Source of the DNA: Kiritimatiellia bacterium
GTDB taxonomy: Bacteria; Verrucomicrobiota; Kiritimatiellia; JAFGHX01
Direction of reading: 5' to 3'
Assembly: GCA_016929905.1 (NCBI GenBank)
Contig: JAFGHX010000462.1
Location: 40,708 to 104,707, forward strand
DNA: 64,000 nt
The notes beneath the pieces were generated by a model, which was not told where the DNA came from, searched no databases, and saw only the letters and a list, made by a program, of their open reading frames with translations. Positions within the stretch are counted from its first letter, which is position 1. The number at the start of each line of letters is the position of its first letter. This document shows, in pieces, positions 8,519 through 25,901 of the stretch. Position numbers and translations under genes: made by a program.

Positions 8519-8547
8519 ATCTTATAACACAAACTCTCGTCTTGCAA
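8519..8547 (-). promoter_or_regulatory. Putative promoter for rpsL-rpsG-fusA and downstream ribosomal genes
   Basis: On the minus strand a -35-like TTGCAA (8542-8547) precedes an AT-rich TATAAGAT. Read as TAAGAT (8519-8524) the spacer is 17 bases; read as TATAAG it is 15. The 150-base rpoC-rpsL gap is the longest in this half of the cluster and locally AT-rich, consistent with an internal promoter that would boost the str/S10 genes relative to rpoBC. Inferred from sequence only. Confidence 0.45.
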
Positions 8548-8588
8548 GTACGACTCGCAACAAATTGCACGACCTCTCTTCTTCTTCC

Positions 8589-8631
8589 GCCCGGCCATCC
8601 CCTCCGGCCTCGAACAGCATCGCCGGCCGGG

Positions 8632-8632
<1 letters not shown>
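8589..8632. other. Inverted repeat at the rpoC 3' end
   Basis: GCCCGGCC (8589-8596) and GGCCGGGC (8625-8632) form an 8-bp GC stem with a 28-base loop that can fold further. It touches the rpoC stop codon. There is no T tract, so it may be a 3'-end stabiliser or a factor-dependent termination region rather than an intrinsic terminator. Confidence 0.3.
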
Positions 8633-12783
<4,151 letters not shown>

Positions 12784-12883
12784 CGTTTCCTCCCAACCCG
12801 GCTCGGCCGGAACCATTCGCGGCCCAGGCGCTCATCCGTCAAACGGCGCGCGGCGGACGCCCCCCCTGCCGCACGCACGGTTG

Positions 12884-16636
<3,753 letters not shown>

Positions 16637-16705
16637 GCCTCACCTTCTGTTGCCAAAGAGTGCCGACGCCACACACCTTCCCAGCCCGCAGCCGAAAGTC
16701 GAACG

Positions 16706-16732
16706 GTGTCGCCCGCCGGCGGCGGGCGACAC
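16706..16732. promoter_or_regulatory. rplL-rpoB intergenic hairpin, candidate attenuator or processing site
   Basis: A perfect 11-bp inverted repeat, GTGTCGCCCGC (16706-16716) with GCGGGCGACAC (16722-16732), has a five-base loop CGGCG that can close one more pair. It lies in the 121-base rplL-rpoB gap, the position at which E. coli has a partial terminator and an RNase III site. No T tract follows on the minus strand. The stability is evident; the attenuator role is an analogy. Confidence 0.55.
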
Positions 16733-16757
16733 GACGGCCGTGCCCGGCGCAGACACA

Positions 16758-17288
16758 TCACTGCAATTCGACTGTCGCCCCGGCGGCCTCGAGCTGCGCC
16801 TTGAACTTCGCGGCGTCTTCCTTGCTCACGCCCTCTTTCACGGGCTTCGGCGCCGATTCGACGATCTCCTTCGACTCCTTCAGGCCAAGCCCGGTGATCG
16901 CGCGGATCTCCTTGATCACCTGAATGCGCTGCGCGCCGACTTCCTTGAGGACGACGGTGAACTCCGTCTGCTCCTCGACAGCAGCGGCCTCGCCGCCCGC
17001 GCCGCCCGCGGCCGCCATCCCCATCGGCATCATGGCCATGGGCGCAGCCGCCGAGACGCCGAACCGCTCTTCCAGCGCCTTGACCAGTTGGGAGAGCTCC
17101 AACACGGAGATCCCCTCGATCCACTCGAGAAATTCGGCCATCTTGCCCTCGGCCTTGGGCTTGGGCTTGTCGGCCTTGGCCTTCTCCGCCTTGGGTTCCT
17201 GGGCCTGGGCTTCCTCGGGTTGGGCTTCCGCGGGTTTCGCCGCCTCCGCGGCCGCCTTCTCTTCCACTTTTGTTTCTTTCTCAGCCAT
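16758..17288 (-). CDS. rplL: 50S ribosomal protein L7/L12 with N-terminal extension
   Basis: L7/L12 forms the stalk that recruits translational GTPases. The 176-residue product has the ordinary protein from residue 50 (MAEFLEWIEGISVLELSQL), an Ala/Gly/Met hinge, and the C-terminal domain with TGLGLKESKEIVESAPKPVK. Ahead of this is a 49-residue extension rich in Lys, Glu, Ala and Pro; the family is normally about 120-130 residues. The upstream ATG has a ribosome-binding site (AAAGGCGAG) just after rplJ, which supports the long form, but an internal start at residue 50 also has an AGGG 5' of it. Confidence 0.93.
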   Translation of the reverse strand: MAEKETKVEEKAAAEAAKPAEAQPEEAQAQEPKAEKAKADKPKPKAEGKMAEFLEWIEGISVLELSQLVKALEERFGVSAAAPMAMMPMGMAAAGGAGGEAAAVEEQTEFTVVLKEVGAQRIQVIKEIRAITGLGLKESKEIVESAPKPVKEGVSKEDAAKFKAQLEAAGATVELQ

Positions 17289-17291
17289 GGT

Positions 17292-17810
17292 TCACTCGCC
17301 TTTCTTCTCCTCAATCGCCCTCAACACATTCAACAGCGTTGCGACTTTCTGTTTCATCACACCCACCAGGCGGCTCAACGGCGCGGCGACGGTCCCCGCG
17401 ACGGCGGCCAGCAGCACCTCGCGTGACGGCAGGCTGGCCAGCGCATCGATCTCGTCGGCGGAGACGACCCGGTTCTTGAGCACCCCCAACTTGATCACCG
17501 GTCGTTCGTTTTCCTTGTGATAGTCCTTCAGAATCTTGGCGGCCTTCGACACGGCATCCTCTTCGCAGGTCAGCATCGCGCACGGGCCGACCAGCCCCTC
17601 GTCGAGGCCGTCCCAGCCAAGTTCCGTGGCCACGATCTTGAAGATGCGGTTCTTGATCACCTTGTAGGCGGCCCCCTCCTTGCGCAGACGGGCGCGCAGG
17701 TCGGCCAACTGCTCGACGGTCAACCCGAGAAAGTCGGTCAACACGACGAAATCCGTCTGCTTCAGGGCCCCGCGGAGCTCATCGGCCATGGATTGTTTTT
17801 CCGGTCTCAT
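17292..17810 (-). CDS. rplJ: 50S ribosomal protein L10
   Basis: L10 anchors L7/L12 dimers to the ribosome as the stalk base. The 172 residues begin MRPEKQSMADELRGALKQ and contain FLGLTVEQLADLRARLRK, YKVIKNRIFKIVATE, and a C-terminal helix (KVATLLNVLRAIEEKKGE) of the type that binds L12. A run of eight G on the minus strand lies 10 bases before the ATG and abuts the rplA stop; it probably serves as the ribosome-binding site. Confidence 0.96.
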   Translation of the reverse strand: MRPEKQSMADELRGALKQTDFVVLTDFLGLTVEQLADLRARLRKEGAAYKVIKNRIFKIVATELGWDGLDEGLVGPCAMLTCEEDAVSKAAKILKDYHKENERPVIKLGVLKNRVVSADEIDALASLPSREVLLAAVAGTVAAPLSRLVGVMKQKVATLLNVLRAIEEKKGE

Positions 17811-17828
17811 CGGATCTGCGCCCCCCCC

Positions 17829-18518
17829 CTAGGCAACGTCCCGAACATTCACGCGAATGCCGACGCCCATGGTGGAACTCACCGTGCACCGCCGGATGTA
17901 TTCCCCCTTCGCCGTGGCCGGCCTGGCGTTTCGCACGGCGTTGATGACGGCCCAGGCGTTCTCCACAAGGTGGTCCACCTGAAACGAGAGCTTTCCGACG
18001 GGTACGTGCACGTTCCCGTTGCGGTCCATTCGGAATTCGATGCGGCCCGCTCGCGCCTCGCGCACGGCCTTGCCGGTGTCGTCGGTCACGGTGCCCACCT
18101 TCGGGTTCGGCATCAGGCCGCGCGGCCCGAGCACTTTGCCCAGCTTCCGCACTTCCTTCATGGCGTCGGGCGTGGCAATCGCCACATCGAACTCGAGCCA
18201 GCCGTCGCTGATCTTGGCGATCAGTTCGTCCTGGCCGACATGGTCCGCGCCGGCCTCCGTGGCCGCGTCGGCCGCCGGCCCGGTCGCAAAGACGAGCACC
18301 CGCACGCTCTTGCCCGTCCCGTGCGGCAGGCCCATGCTGCCGCGCACGGTCTGGTCCGATTGCCGCGGGTCGACGCCAAGCCGGAACGCGAGATCGACCG
18401 TCTCGTCGAAGTTCGCGCCGGGATGCGCCTTGATGAATTCAAGGGCCTCGCGCAGCTCGCAAACCTGCTGCGGTTTCTGCTCGAGTGTCTTCTTGTAGCG
18501 TTTTCCTCTCGTGGCCAT
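17829..18518 (-). CDS. rplA: 50S ribosomal protein L1
   Basis: L1 forms the mobile stalk at the E site and represses its own operon in many bacteria. The 229-residue product contains VDLAFRLGVDPRQSDQ, LGPRGLMPNPKVGTVT and GRIEFRMDRNGNVHVPVGK, all diagnostic. It starts one base after rplK, so the pair is co-translated. The rplK-rplA autoregulatory mRNA site was not identified. Confidence 0.97.
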   Translation of the reverse strand: MATRGKRYKKTLEQKPQQVCELREALEFIKAHPGANFDETVDLAFRLGVDPRQSDQTVRGSMGLPHGTGKSVRVLVFATGPAADAATEAGADHVGQDELIAKISDGWLEFDVAIATPDAMKEVRKLGKVLGPRGLMPNPKVGTVTDDTGKAVREARAGRIEFRMDRNGNVHVPVGKLSFQVDHLVENAWAVINAVRNARPATAKGEYIRRCTVSSTMGVGIRVNVRDVA

Positions 18519-18519
18519 G

Positions 18520-18942
18520 TCAGGCTACCTCTATGCCCATGCTTCTCGCCGTACCCTCAATAATCCGCACCGCGCGTTCCATGTCGTTGGTGTTCAGGTC
18601 TTTGAGCTTGGCGCGTGCGATTTCCCGAACCTGCTCCTGCGTCACCTTGCCGACCTTGTCGCGGTTGGGAACCCCTGACCCCTTGACCAGCCCGGCCGCG
18701 CGTTTCAACAGCGACGCCGCCGGCGGGCTCTTGGTGATGAACGTGAACGAGCGGTCCTGATACACGCTGATCACCGCCGGGATGATCAGCCCCGCCTGCC
18801 CCTGCGTCGCCGCGTTGAAGGCCTTGCAGAATTCCATGATGTTCACGCCGTGCTGGCCCAACGCCGGGCCGACCGGCGGGGCCGGATTCGCCTGCCCGGC
18901 CGCGATCTGCAGTTTGATGGTGCCGATGATCTTTTTAGCCAT
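18520..18942 (-). CDS. rplK: 50S ribosomal protein L11
   Basis: L11 is in the GTPase-associated centre and is needed for the stringent response via RelA. The 140 residues have IKLQIAAGQANPAPPVGPAL, LGQHGVNIMEFCKAFN and TKSPPAASLLKRAAG, and end in RTARSMGIEV-type sequence (GTARSMGIEVA). It follows nusG after 6 bases, in the universal nusG-rplK-rplA order. Confidence 0.98.
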   Translation of the reverse strand: MAKKIIGTIKLQIAAGQANPAPPVGPALGQHGVNIMEFCKAFNAATQGQAGLIIPAVISVYQDRSFTFITKSPPAASLLKRAAGLVKGSGVPNRDKVGKVTQEQVREIARAKLKDLNTNDMERAVRIIEGTARSMGIEVA

Positions 18943-18948
18943 GTCGCG

Positions 18949-19497
18949 TTAAACCCGTTCCACTTGCCAGTACTCGACCTCAACCGGCGCGCTCCGCCCG
19001 AAGATCGCTACCGAGATCTTGAGCCGGCCCCGCTCCGGATCGACTTCCTCGATGACACCGCTGAAATTCATGAAGGGGCCGTCGGTTATCTTCACCGTCT
19101 CGCCCGGCTCGAACGATACCTTCGGCTTCACCTTCTCCGCACGCTCGTCGACCTGACACAGCAGCACGTCGACCTCTTCCTGCCGAAGCGGCACCGGCTT
19201 CTCCCCGCCGACGAACCCGATGATGCCCGGCGTTTCCCGAATGAAGTACCAGGACTTGTCGTTGATCTGATGCTTCGCATCGTACAGATCGATCTGGGCC
19301 AGGACGTAGCCGGGAAAGAACTTGCGGGTCGCCGTCGTCTTCTTGCCCTGCTTCACCTCCGAGACCTTCTCCGTCGGGACCAGCACGTCGCCGATGTAGT
19401 CGCCCATTTCTTCCTGCTGGGTCCGGCGCTCGATACTGTCCTTGACCTTGCTCTCCTGCCCGGTCAGCGTATGGATGACAAACCACTCTTTAGCCAT
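18949..19497 (-). CDS. nusG: Transcription termination/antitermination factor NusG
   Basis: NusG binds the RNA polymerase clamp and links it to Rho or to the ribosome. The 182-residue product has the NGN domain starting with EWFVIHTLTGQESKVKDS and the RKFFPGYVLAQIDL segment, followed by a KOW domain (FEPGETVKITDGPFMNFSG). It is of standard length. A 148-base gap to secE contains a 7-bp hairpin (TGCCGCC 19602-19608 with GGCGGCA 19618-19624). Confidence 0.97.
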   Translation of the reverse strand: MAKEWFVIHTLTGQESKVKDSIERRTQQEEMGDYIGDVLVPTEKVSEVKQGKKTTATRKFFPGYVLAQIDLYDAKHQINDKSWYFIRETPGIIGFVGGEKPVPLRQEEVDVLLCQVDERAEKVKPKVSFEPGETVKITDGPFMNFSGVIEEVDPERGRLKISVAIFGRSAPVEVEYWQVERV

Positions 19498-19645
19498 TTG
19501 CGCTTCCCCGCAATCTCGTGCACGGGTTCGTAACTACACTCACGTCCTTCGCCTGCATCGCGCGGCGTCAGCCGAACGCCCGCCCAGGCCTCGGCCTGCG
19601 CTGCCGCCTTCCGCACTGGCGGCACGCGGCGCCCGGCCCCCCTCC

Positions 19646-19861
19646 CTACCCGGCCATGCGGCCCAGCCACCTGATCACCAGAACCAGGATCTGGTCGCTC
19701 GCCCCCACGAACAGCCCCAAGATCAGCATCGTGAAGAAGACGACCACCGTGGACTCCACCAGTTCCGAACGCGTGGGCCACGCGGATTTCCGCAGCTCGG
19801 CGATCACATCGTTGAAGAATCCGATCAGATCGCCGATCTTCGTTCGTATCTTCTCTATCAC
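19646..19861 (-). CDS. secE: Preprotein translocase subunit SecE (GTG start)
   Basis: SecE clamps the SecY channel in the inner membrane. The 71-residue protein is the short single-span form: an amphipathic N-terminal segment with VIAELRKSAWPTRSELVEST, where the KxxWP motif is diagnostic, followed by one membrane span (VVFFTMLILGLFVGASDQIL). A GTG start is used, with GAGGG six bases upstream. It lies between tRNA-Trp and nusG, the classical location. Confidence 0.95.
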   Translation of the reverse strand: MIEKIRTKIGDLIGFFNDVIAELRKSAWPTRSELVESTVVVFFTMLILGLFVGASDQILVLVIRWLGRMAG

Positions 19862-19923
19862 AGCACGCCCTCACACCGCTGAACCGCACGCCGCGACGGG
19901 CGGAACCGGCCCCGTGGATTCAC

Positions 19924-20000
19924 TGGCAGGCCAGGGGGGACTCGAACCCCCAACACCCGGTTTTGGAGACCGGTACTCTGCCGAATTGAGCTACTGGCCT
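19924..20000 (-). tRNA. trpT: tRNA-Trp (CCA anticodon), CCA end encoded
   Basis: The minus strand folds into a cloverleaf with acceptor AGGCCAG/CTGGCCT, an anticodon loop with CCA flanked by an ACCGG/CCGGT stem, and a GGGGGTTCGAGTCCCCC T-arm. The discriminator G and the terminal CCA are both encoded. It is embedded between rpmG and secE, as in several other bacterial tuf-secE regions, and should be cut from the same transcript. Confidence 0.96.
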
Positions 20001-20066
20001 ACCCCTGTCAAGACAGTGATTCTCAGCCAAAATCCCGGCGTCGCTCAATACCGTCCCCTCGCGCCG

Positions 20067-20219
20067 CTAGCGTGTTTCCCTGTGTACCGTGTGCTTGCGG
20101 TCGAACCGGCAGTACTTCTTGATCTCGAACCGGCCGGGCGTCAACCGCTTGTTCTTCGTGGACGTGTACGTCCGGCGTTTGCACTCGGTACAGGCCAATG
20201 TAATCAGATCTCGCGGCAT
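20067..20219 (-). CDS. rpmG: 50S ribosomal protein L33
   Basis: This 50-residue protein begins MPRDLITLACTECKRRTYTS and contains STKNKRLTPGRFEIKKYC, the L33 core, ending HTVHRETR. It lies between tuf and tRNA-Trp, a standard position. L33 exists as zinc-binding (four Cys) and zinc-free forms; here there are three Cys (10, 13 and 37) while the fourth position reads CRFD, with Asp in place of Cys. Whether zinc still binds cannot be told from sequence. Confidence 0.95.
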   Translation of the reverse strand: MPRDLITLACTECKRRTYTSTKNKRLTPGRFEIKKYCRFDRKHTVHRETR

Positions 20220-20267
20220 ATCCCGCTCCTGACTTCCTCACCAACCCGCCACGCCGCGGCGGCACCC

Positions 20268-20303
20268 GGCGCCCGCAGGGCGCCCGGCCGGCCGCTGCGG
20301 CCG
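20268..20303. other. Two adjacent GC hairpins after tuf
   Basis: GGCGCCC/GGGCGCC with a three-base loop (20268-20284) is followed by CGGCCG/CGGCCG with loop CTG (20289-20303). They lie in the 90-base tuf-rpmG gap, ending seven bases from the tuf stop. No T tract is present. They may separate tuf mRNA from the downstream transcript by partial termination or processing, which would suit the very high demand for EF-Tu; this is inference. Confidence 0.45.
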
Positions 20304-20309
20304 CGCCGC

Positions 20310-21518
<1,209 letters not shown>

Positions 21519-21597
21519 CTATCGTCTCCTTACACCTGAATGACCGACTACCCGCGATTCTCCCCGCCACCGCGCACGGCGGTGGATCCATCTGACA

Positions 21598-21670
21598 AGC
21601 CCATGAGCGGGATCGAACCGCTGACCTCGTCCTTACCAAGGACGTGCTCTACCAACTGAGCTACATGGGC
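21598..21670 (-). tRNA. thrT: tRNA-Thr (GGT anticodon)
   Basis: The minus strand gives a 73-base cloverleaf with acceptor GCCCATG/CATGGGC, D-arm GCTC...GAGC, anticodon GGT in a CGTCC/GGACG stem, and T-arm with GGTTCGATCC. No CCA is encoded, unlike the tRNA-Trp downstream, so CCA must be added after transcription. It is the first gene of the tuf-secE-nusG transcript, matching the thrT-tufB linkage of enterobacteria. Confidence 0.96.
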
Positions 21671-21885
21671 GTTAGGCGCCCCGCGCCACCCCTCAGTTTC
21701 ACACGTGAACATCCTGCCCCTCACTTGAAAAAACCTTCACATACCGCCCAAAAAAAACGCGAAGAGGCTGTTCCCCCCCTTGTACTTCATCTCGCGGAAT
21801 TAAGGGAAGCGAGGAGAAGCTCTTCTTACTTAGCCCAAATTGTTGTGGTCAGGTCGGCACGGAGGCCAACCAAAAAAACCGCGAA

Positions 21886-21913
21886 AATTTATCAAAACCA
21901 GAAACAATGTCAA
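21886..21913 (-). promoter_or_regulatory. Probable main promoter of the tRNA-Thr/tuf supercluster
   Basis: On the minus strand a perfect -35 TTGACA (21908-21913) is followed after 16 bases by TAAATT (21886-21891). The region is AT-rich and sits 216 bases upstream of tRNA-Thr, at the head of a roughly 21-kb co-directional cluster with no better promoter upstream. Confidence 0.6.
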
Positions 21914-21979
21914 CAACTATTTTGAAAAAAGGAGAACGGCCCGGGAAGCCAAGCTCGCCGCAGGCGCCCACTCCCCGCA

Positions 21980-22001
21980 GGACGGGCTGGAAAGCCCGTC
22001 C
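21980..22001 (-). terminator. Hairpin downstream of icd
   Basis: GGACGGGCT (21980-21988) and AGCCCGTCC (21993-22001) form a perfect 9-bp stem with a four-base loop, 41 bases after the icd stop. There is no T tract on the minus strand, so termination strength is uncertain; it could also be a 3'-stabilising element. Confidence 0.5.
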
Positions 22002-22042
22002 CGCCCCCACCCTTCCATATCTTCTCTTCCCCTTCCGCCCTT

Positions 22043-23296
<1,254 letters not shown>

Positions 23297-23353
23297 CGCG
23301 CGCCTCCTCCAGCGGCCCGGGGCCGCGGCCTGGGTGTCAGGGCCGACCTTGCC

Positions 23354-25756
23354 TTACCGGGTCACGATTCCCAGCCACTTCTGGACGACGGGCGAGAACT
23401 TGACGAAGACCGGCGAGAAGACGATCGCGACCATGCTCATCAGCTTGATGAGGATGTTGAGCGACGGGCCGCTGGTATCCTTGCACGGGTCGCCGACGGT
23501 ATCGCCAATCACCGCGGCGGCATGGACGGGGTTCTTGCTGCCGTCCGGCAGTTTCTTTCCGCCGAGGTTGCCCTTCTCGATGTACTTCTTGGCATTGTCC
23601 CACGCGCCGCCCGCATTGTTCAGCATGGTCGCGAGCACGAACCCGCAGGACAGGCCGCCGGCGAGCAGGCCGATGACGCCGGGCACGCCGAGCACGAGCC
23701 CGGTCGCGAACGGCACGATGATGGCCAGCAGCGAGGGGACAATCATTTCGCGCTGCGCGCCGGCGGTGGAGATGGCGACGCAGTTGGCGTAGTCGGGCTT
23801 GGTCGTGCCTTCCATGATGCCGGGCATCTCCTTGAACTGGCGCCGGACCTCGTTGACCATCGCCCCCGCGGCGCGGCCGACGGCCTTCATGGTCATGGCG
23901 CAGAACACGAACGCCATCATGCCGCCGAGGAACAGGCCGCAGAGCAGGAGCGGGTTCATCAGATGCAGCTCGTAGGCCCGCACAAAATCCATGATGCCGG
24001 CCTTCGTCGCTTCCGCGCGCGAGAGCACCTCTTTCCCGATCTGGAACGTGCCCTCGGGGCCGGCCAGCTTGCCGACCCAGATCTTGACCTCCTCGATGAA
24101 CGCGGCGATCAACGCCATCGCCGTCAGGGCGGCGGACCCGATGGCAAACCCCTTCCCCGTCGCCGCGGTGGTGTTGCCCAGCGCGTCGAGCGCGTCCGTG
24201 CGCTCGCGCACCTGCGGACCCAGCCCGGCCATCTCGGCATTGCCGCCGGCGTTGTCGGCGATCGGCCCGTAGGCGTCGGTCGCCAGCGTGATGCCGAGGG
24301 TGGAAAGCATGCCGACGGCGGCGAACCCGATCCCGTACAGGCCCAGGCTCAGATTGCCGAAGCCGCCGGCGAACCCGAACGCGCAGACGATGCCGATCAC
24401 GATGGTGAGCACCGGCAGCCCGGCGGAGAACATGCCGGTGGCAAGCCCGTCGATGATCACGGTAGCCGGGCCCATCTTCGCCTCGTTCGCCAGGTTCTGG
24501 GTCGGCCTGTATTCGTCGGAGGTGTAAAACTCCGTCAACTGCCCGATGATCACGCCGGCGAGCAGGCCGGTGATGACGGACCCCACGATGCCGCCGGGCA
24601 CGATATGCGCCCGCCACAGCAGGATCATGACGACAATGATCGCGAGCGAACTGCCAAGCGTACCCGTGAGCAGGGCGCGCAACAGGTTCTTCTGCGTGGC
24701 GCCCTCCCGGCAGCGCACGGCCCAGATCCCGAGCACCGAGAGGATCGTGCCGATCCCCGCGACGATCATCGGGGCGGTCACGTAGTTGATCGCCAGCCGG
24801 AAGTCGAGCGCCTGCGCGCCGAGCGCCGCGCCGAGGGCGGCGGTCGCGAGAATCGAGCCGCAGTAGGACTCGTACAGGTCCGCCCCCATGCCGGCCACAT
24901 CGCCGACGTTGTCGCCGACGTTGTCCGCGATCGTGGCCGGGTTGCGGGGATCGTCCTCCGGAATCCCGGCCTCGACCTTGCCGACCAGGTCCGCGCCGAC
25001 ATCGGCGGCCTTCGTGTAGATCCCGCCGCCGACACGCGCGAACAGGGCCTGGGTCGAGGCGCCCATCCCGAAGGTGATCATCGTGGTGGTCATGTGCACC
25101 AGCTTGTCGGTCGCCGTGCAGCCGGCGGGCACAAGCGTCATCCCCAGGAATTTCCAGGGCTCCGCCGCGTTCAACCGCTCGGCGGTGTAGACGAATTGGT
25201 CGAGGATCCAGTACCACAGGCAAATATCGAGCAGGCCGAACCCGACGACCACGAGCCCCATCACCGCGCCCGAGCGAAACGCCACCTGCAAGCCCTGGTT
25301 CAGACTCTTGCTGGCCCCCTGCGCGGTGCGCGAAGAGGCATTCGTCGCCGTCTTCATGCCCAGATAGCCGCACAGCCCCGAGAAGAAGCCGCCGGTCAGA
25401 AAGGCGATCGGCACAAACGGGTTCTGAATGTGGGCCAACGCCAGCGCGGCCAGAATGACAAGCAACACGACGAACACCATCGTGACGACCTTATACTGAC
25501 GGAACAGATAGGCCATCGCCCCTTCGCGCACATGGCCGGCGATCTCGCGCATCTGTGCGTTGCCTTCGTCGGCGGCCATCATCTTCATATAAAAGAGCAG
25601 CGCCGCGAACAACGCGAACACTGACGCCGCCGGCGCCACCCACCAGACACCCCGTATCGCCGAAGTCGAAACCGCGCCCTCGGCGGCCAGCGCCTGTGCG
25701 GCGCTTCCCAACAACAACAGCGCAGCAAACATCCCTGTCGGCTTGCTCCCTTGCAC
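23354..25756 (-). CDS. hppA: Membrane-bound ion-pumping pyrophosphatase, K+-dependent type
   Basis: This integral membrane enzyme couples pyrophosphate hydrolysis to export of H+ or Na+. The 800 residues contain the catalytic cluster (DLVGKVEAGIPEDDPRNPAT and DNVGDNVGDVAGMGADLYES) and a second acidic cluster near the C-terminus with GDTVGDPCKDTSGPSLN. The diagnostic GNTTAATGKG has Ala531 and Gly534, the K+-dependent pattern; the K+-independent type has Lys and Thr. Whether H+ or Na+ is pumped cannot be settled by eye. GTG start with AAAGGGG six bases upstream. The N-terminus resembles a signal peptide (ALLLLGSAAQALAAE), unusual but known in some bacterial members. Confidence 0.95.
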   Translation of the reverse strand: MQGSKPTGMFAALLLLGSAAQALAAEGAVSTSAIRGVWWVAPAASVFALFAALLFYMKMMAADEGNAQMREIAGHVREGAMAYLFRQYKVVTMVFVVLLVILAALALAHIQNPFVPIAFLTGGFFSGLCGYLGMKTATNASSRTAQGASKSLNQGLQVAFRSGAVMGLVVVGFGLLDICLWYWILDQFVYTAERLNAAEPWKFLGMTLVPAGCTATDKLVHMTTTMITFGMGASTQALFARVGGGIYTKAADVGADLVGKVEAGIPEDDPRNPATIADNVGDNVGDVAGMGADLYESYCGSILATAALGAALGAQALDFRLAINYVTAPMIVAGIGTILSVLGIWAVRCREGATQKNLLRALLTGTLGSSLAIIVVMILLWRAHIVPGGIVGSVITGLLAGVIIGQLTEFYTSDEYRPTQNLANEAKMGPATVIIDGLATGMFSAGLPVLTIVIGIVCAFGFAGGFGNLSLGLYGIGFAAVGMLSTLGITLATDAYGPIADNAGGNAEMAGLGPQVRERTDALDALGNTTAATGKGFAIGSAALTAMALIAAFIEEVKIWVGKLAGPEGTFQIGKEVLSRAEATKAGIMDFVRAYELHLMNPLLLCGLFLGGMMAFVFCAMTMKAVGRAAGAMVNEVRRQFKEMPGIMEGTTKPDYANCVAISTAGAQREMIVPSLLAIIVPFATGLVLGVPGVIGLLAGGLSCGFVLATMLNNAGGAWDNAKKYIEKGNLGGKKLPDGSKNPVHAAAVIGDTVGDPCKDTSGPSLNILIKLMSMVAIVFSPVFVKFSPVVQKWLGIVTR

Positions 25757-25795
25757 AACGTGCCCCTTTCTCTGTGTGTGTTGCGTGGAACCCGA

Positions 25796-25824
25796 AATCT
25801 ATACGCGGGATTTCCCGCTGTCAA
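25796..25824 (-). promoter_or_regulatory. hppA promoter with palindromic operator in the spacer
   Basis: On the minus strand, TTGACA (25819-25824) is followed by TAGATT (25796-25801) after 17 bases. The spacer contains a 14-base palindrome, GCGGGA-AA-TCCCGC (25805-25818), directly abutting the -35. A palindrome between -35 and -10 is a typical repressor operator position. The cognate regulator is unknown. Confidence 0.6.
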
Positions 25825-25837
25825 CCTCCATCGGACA

Positions 25838-25865
25838 TTGACATGCCGCGAGCCGGGCACATAAT
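25838..25865 (+). promoter_or_regulatory. Near-consensus promoter for the RelE-like gene
   Basis: TTGACA (25838-25843) and CATAAT (25860-25865) are separated by 16 bases, and the start codon is 36 bases downstream of the -10. It is divergent from, and almost back to back with, the hppA promoter; the two -35 elements are 13 bases apart, so regulators or polymerase at one could affect the other. Confidence 0.6.
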
Positions 25866-25901
25866 GGGTGGCCGAAAGCTGCACCGAAGAACAGGGAGCG
25901 C

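Larger units (their letters stand above)
21671..22042. other. AT-rich leader/promoter region between tRNA-Thr and icd
   Basis: This 372-base gap has no gene. It is noticeably more AT-rich than its surroundings and contains a probable promoter reading towards tRNA-Thr and tuf (21886-21913), several A and T homopolymer runs on the downstream side, a hairpin behind icd (21980-22001), and a pyrimidine-rich stretch (22003-22042) whose complement is a GGAAGGG-type purine repeat. The long untranslated leader before tRNA-Thr has no RNA family I recognise. Confidence 0.6.
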
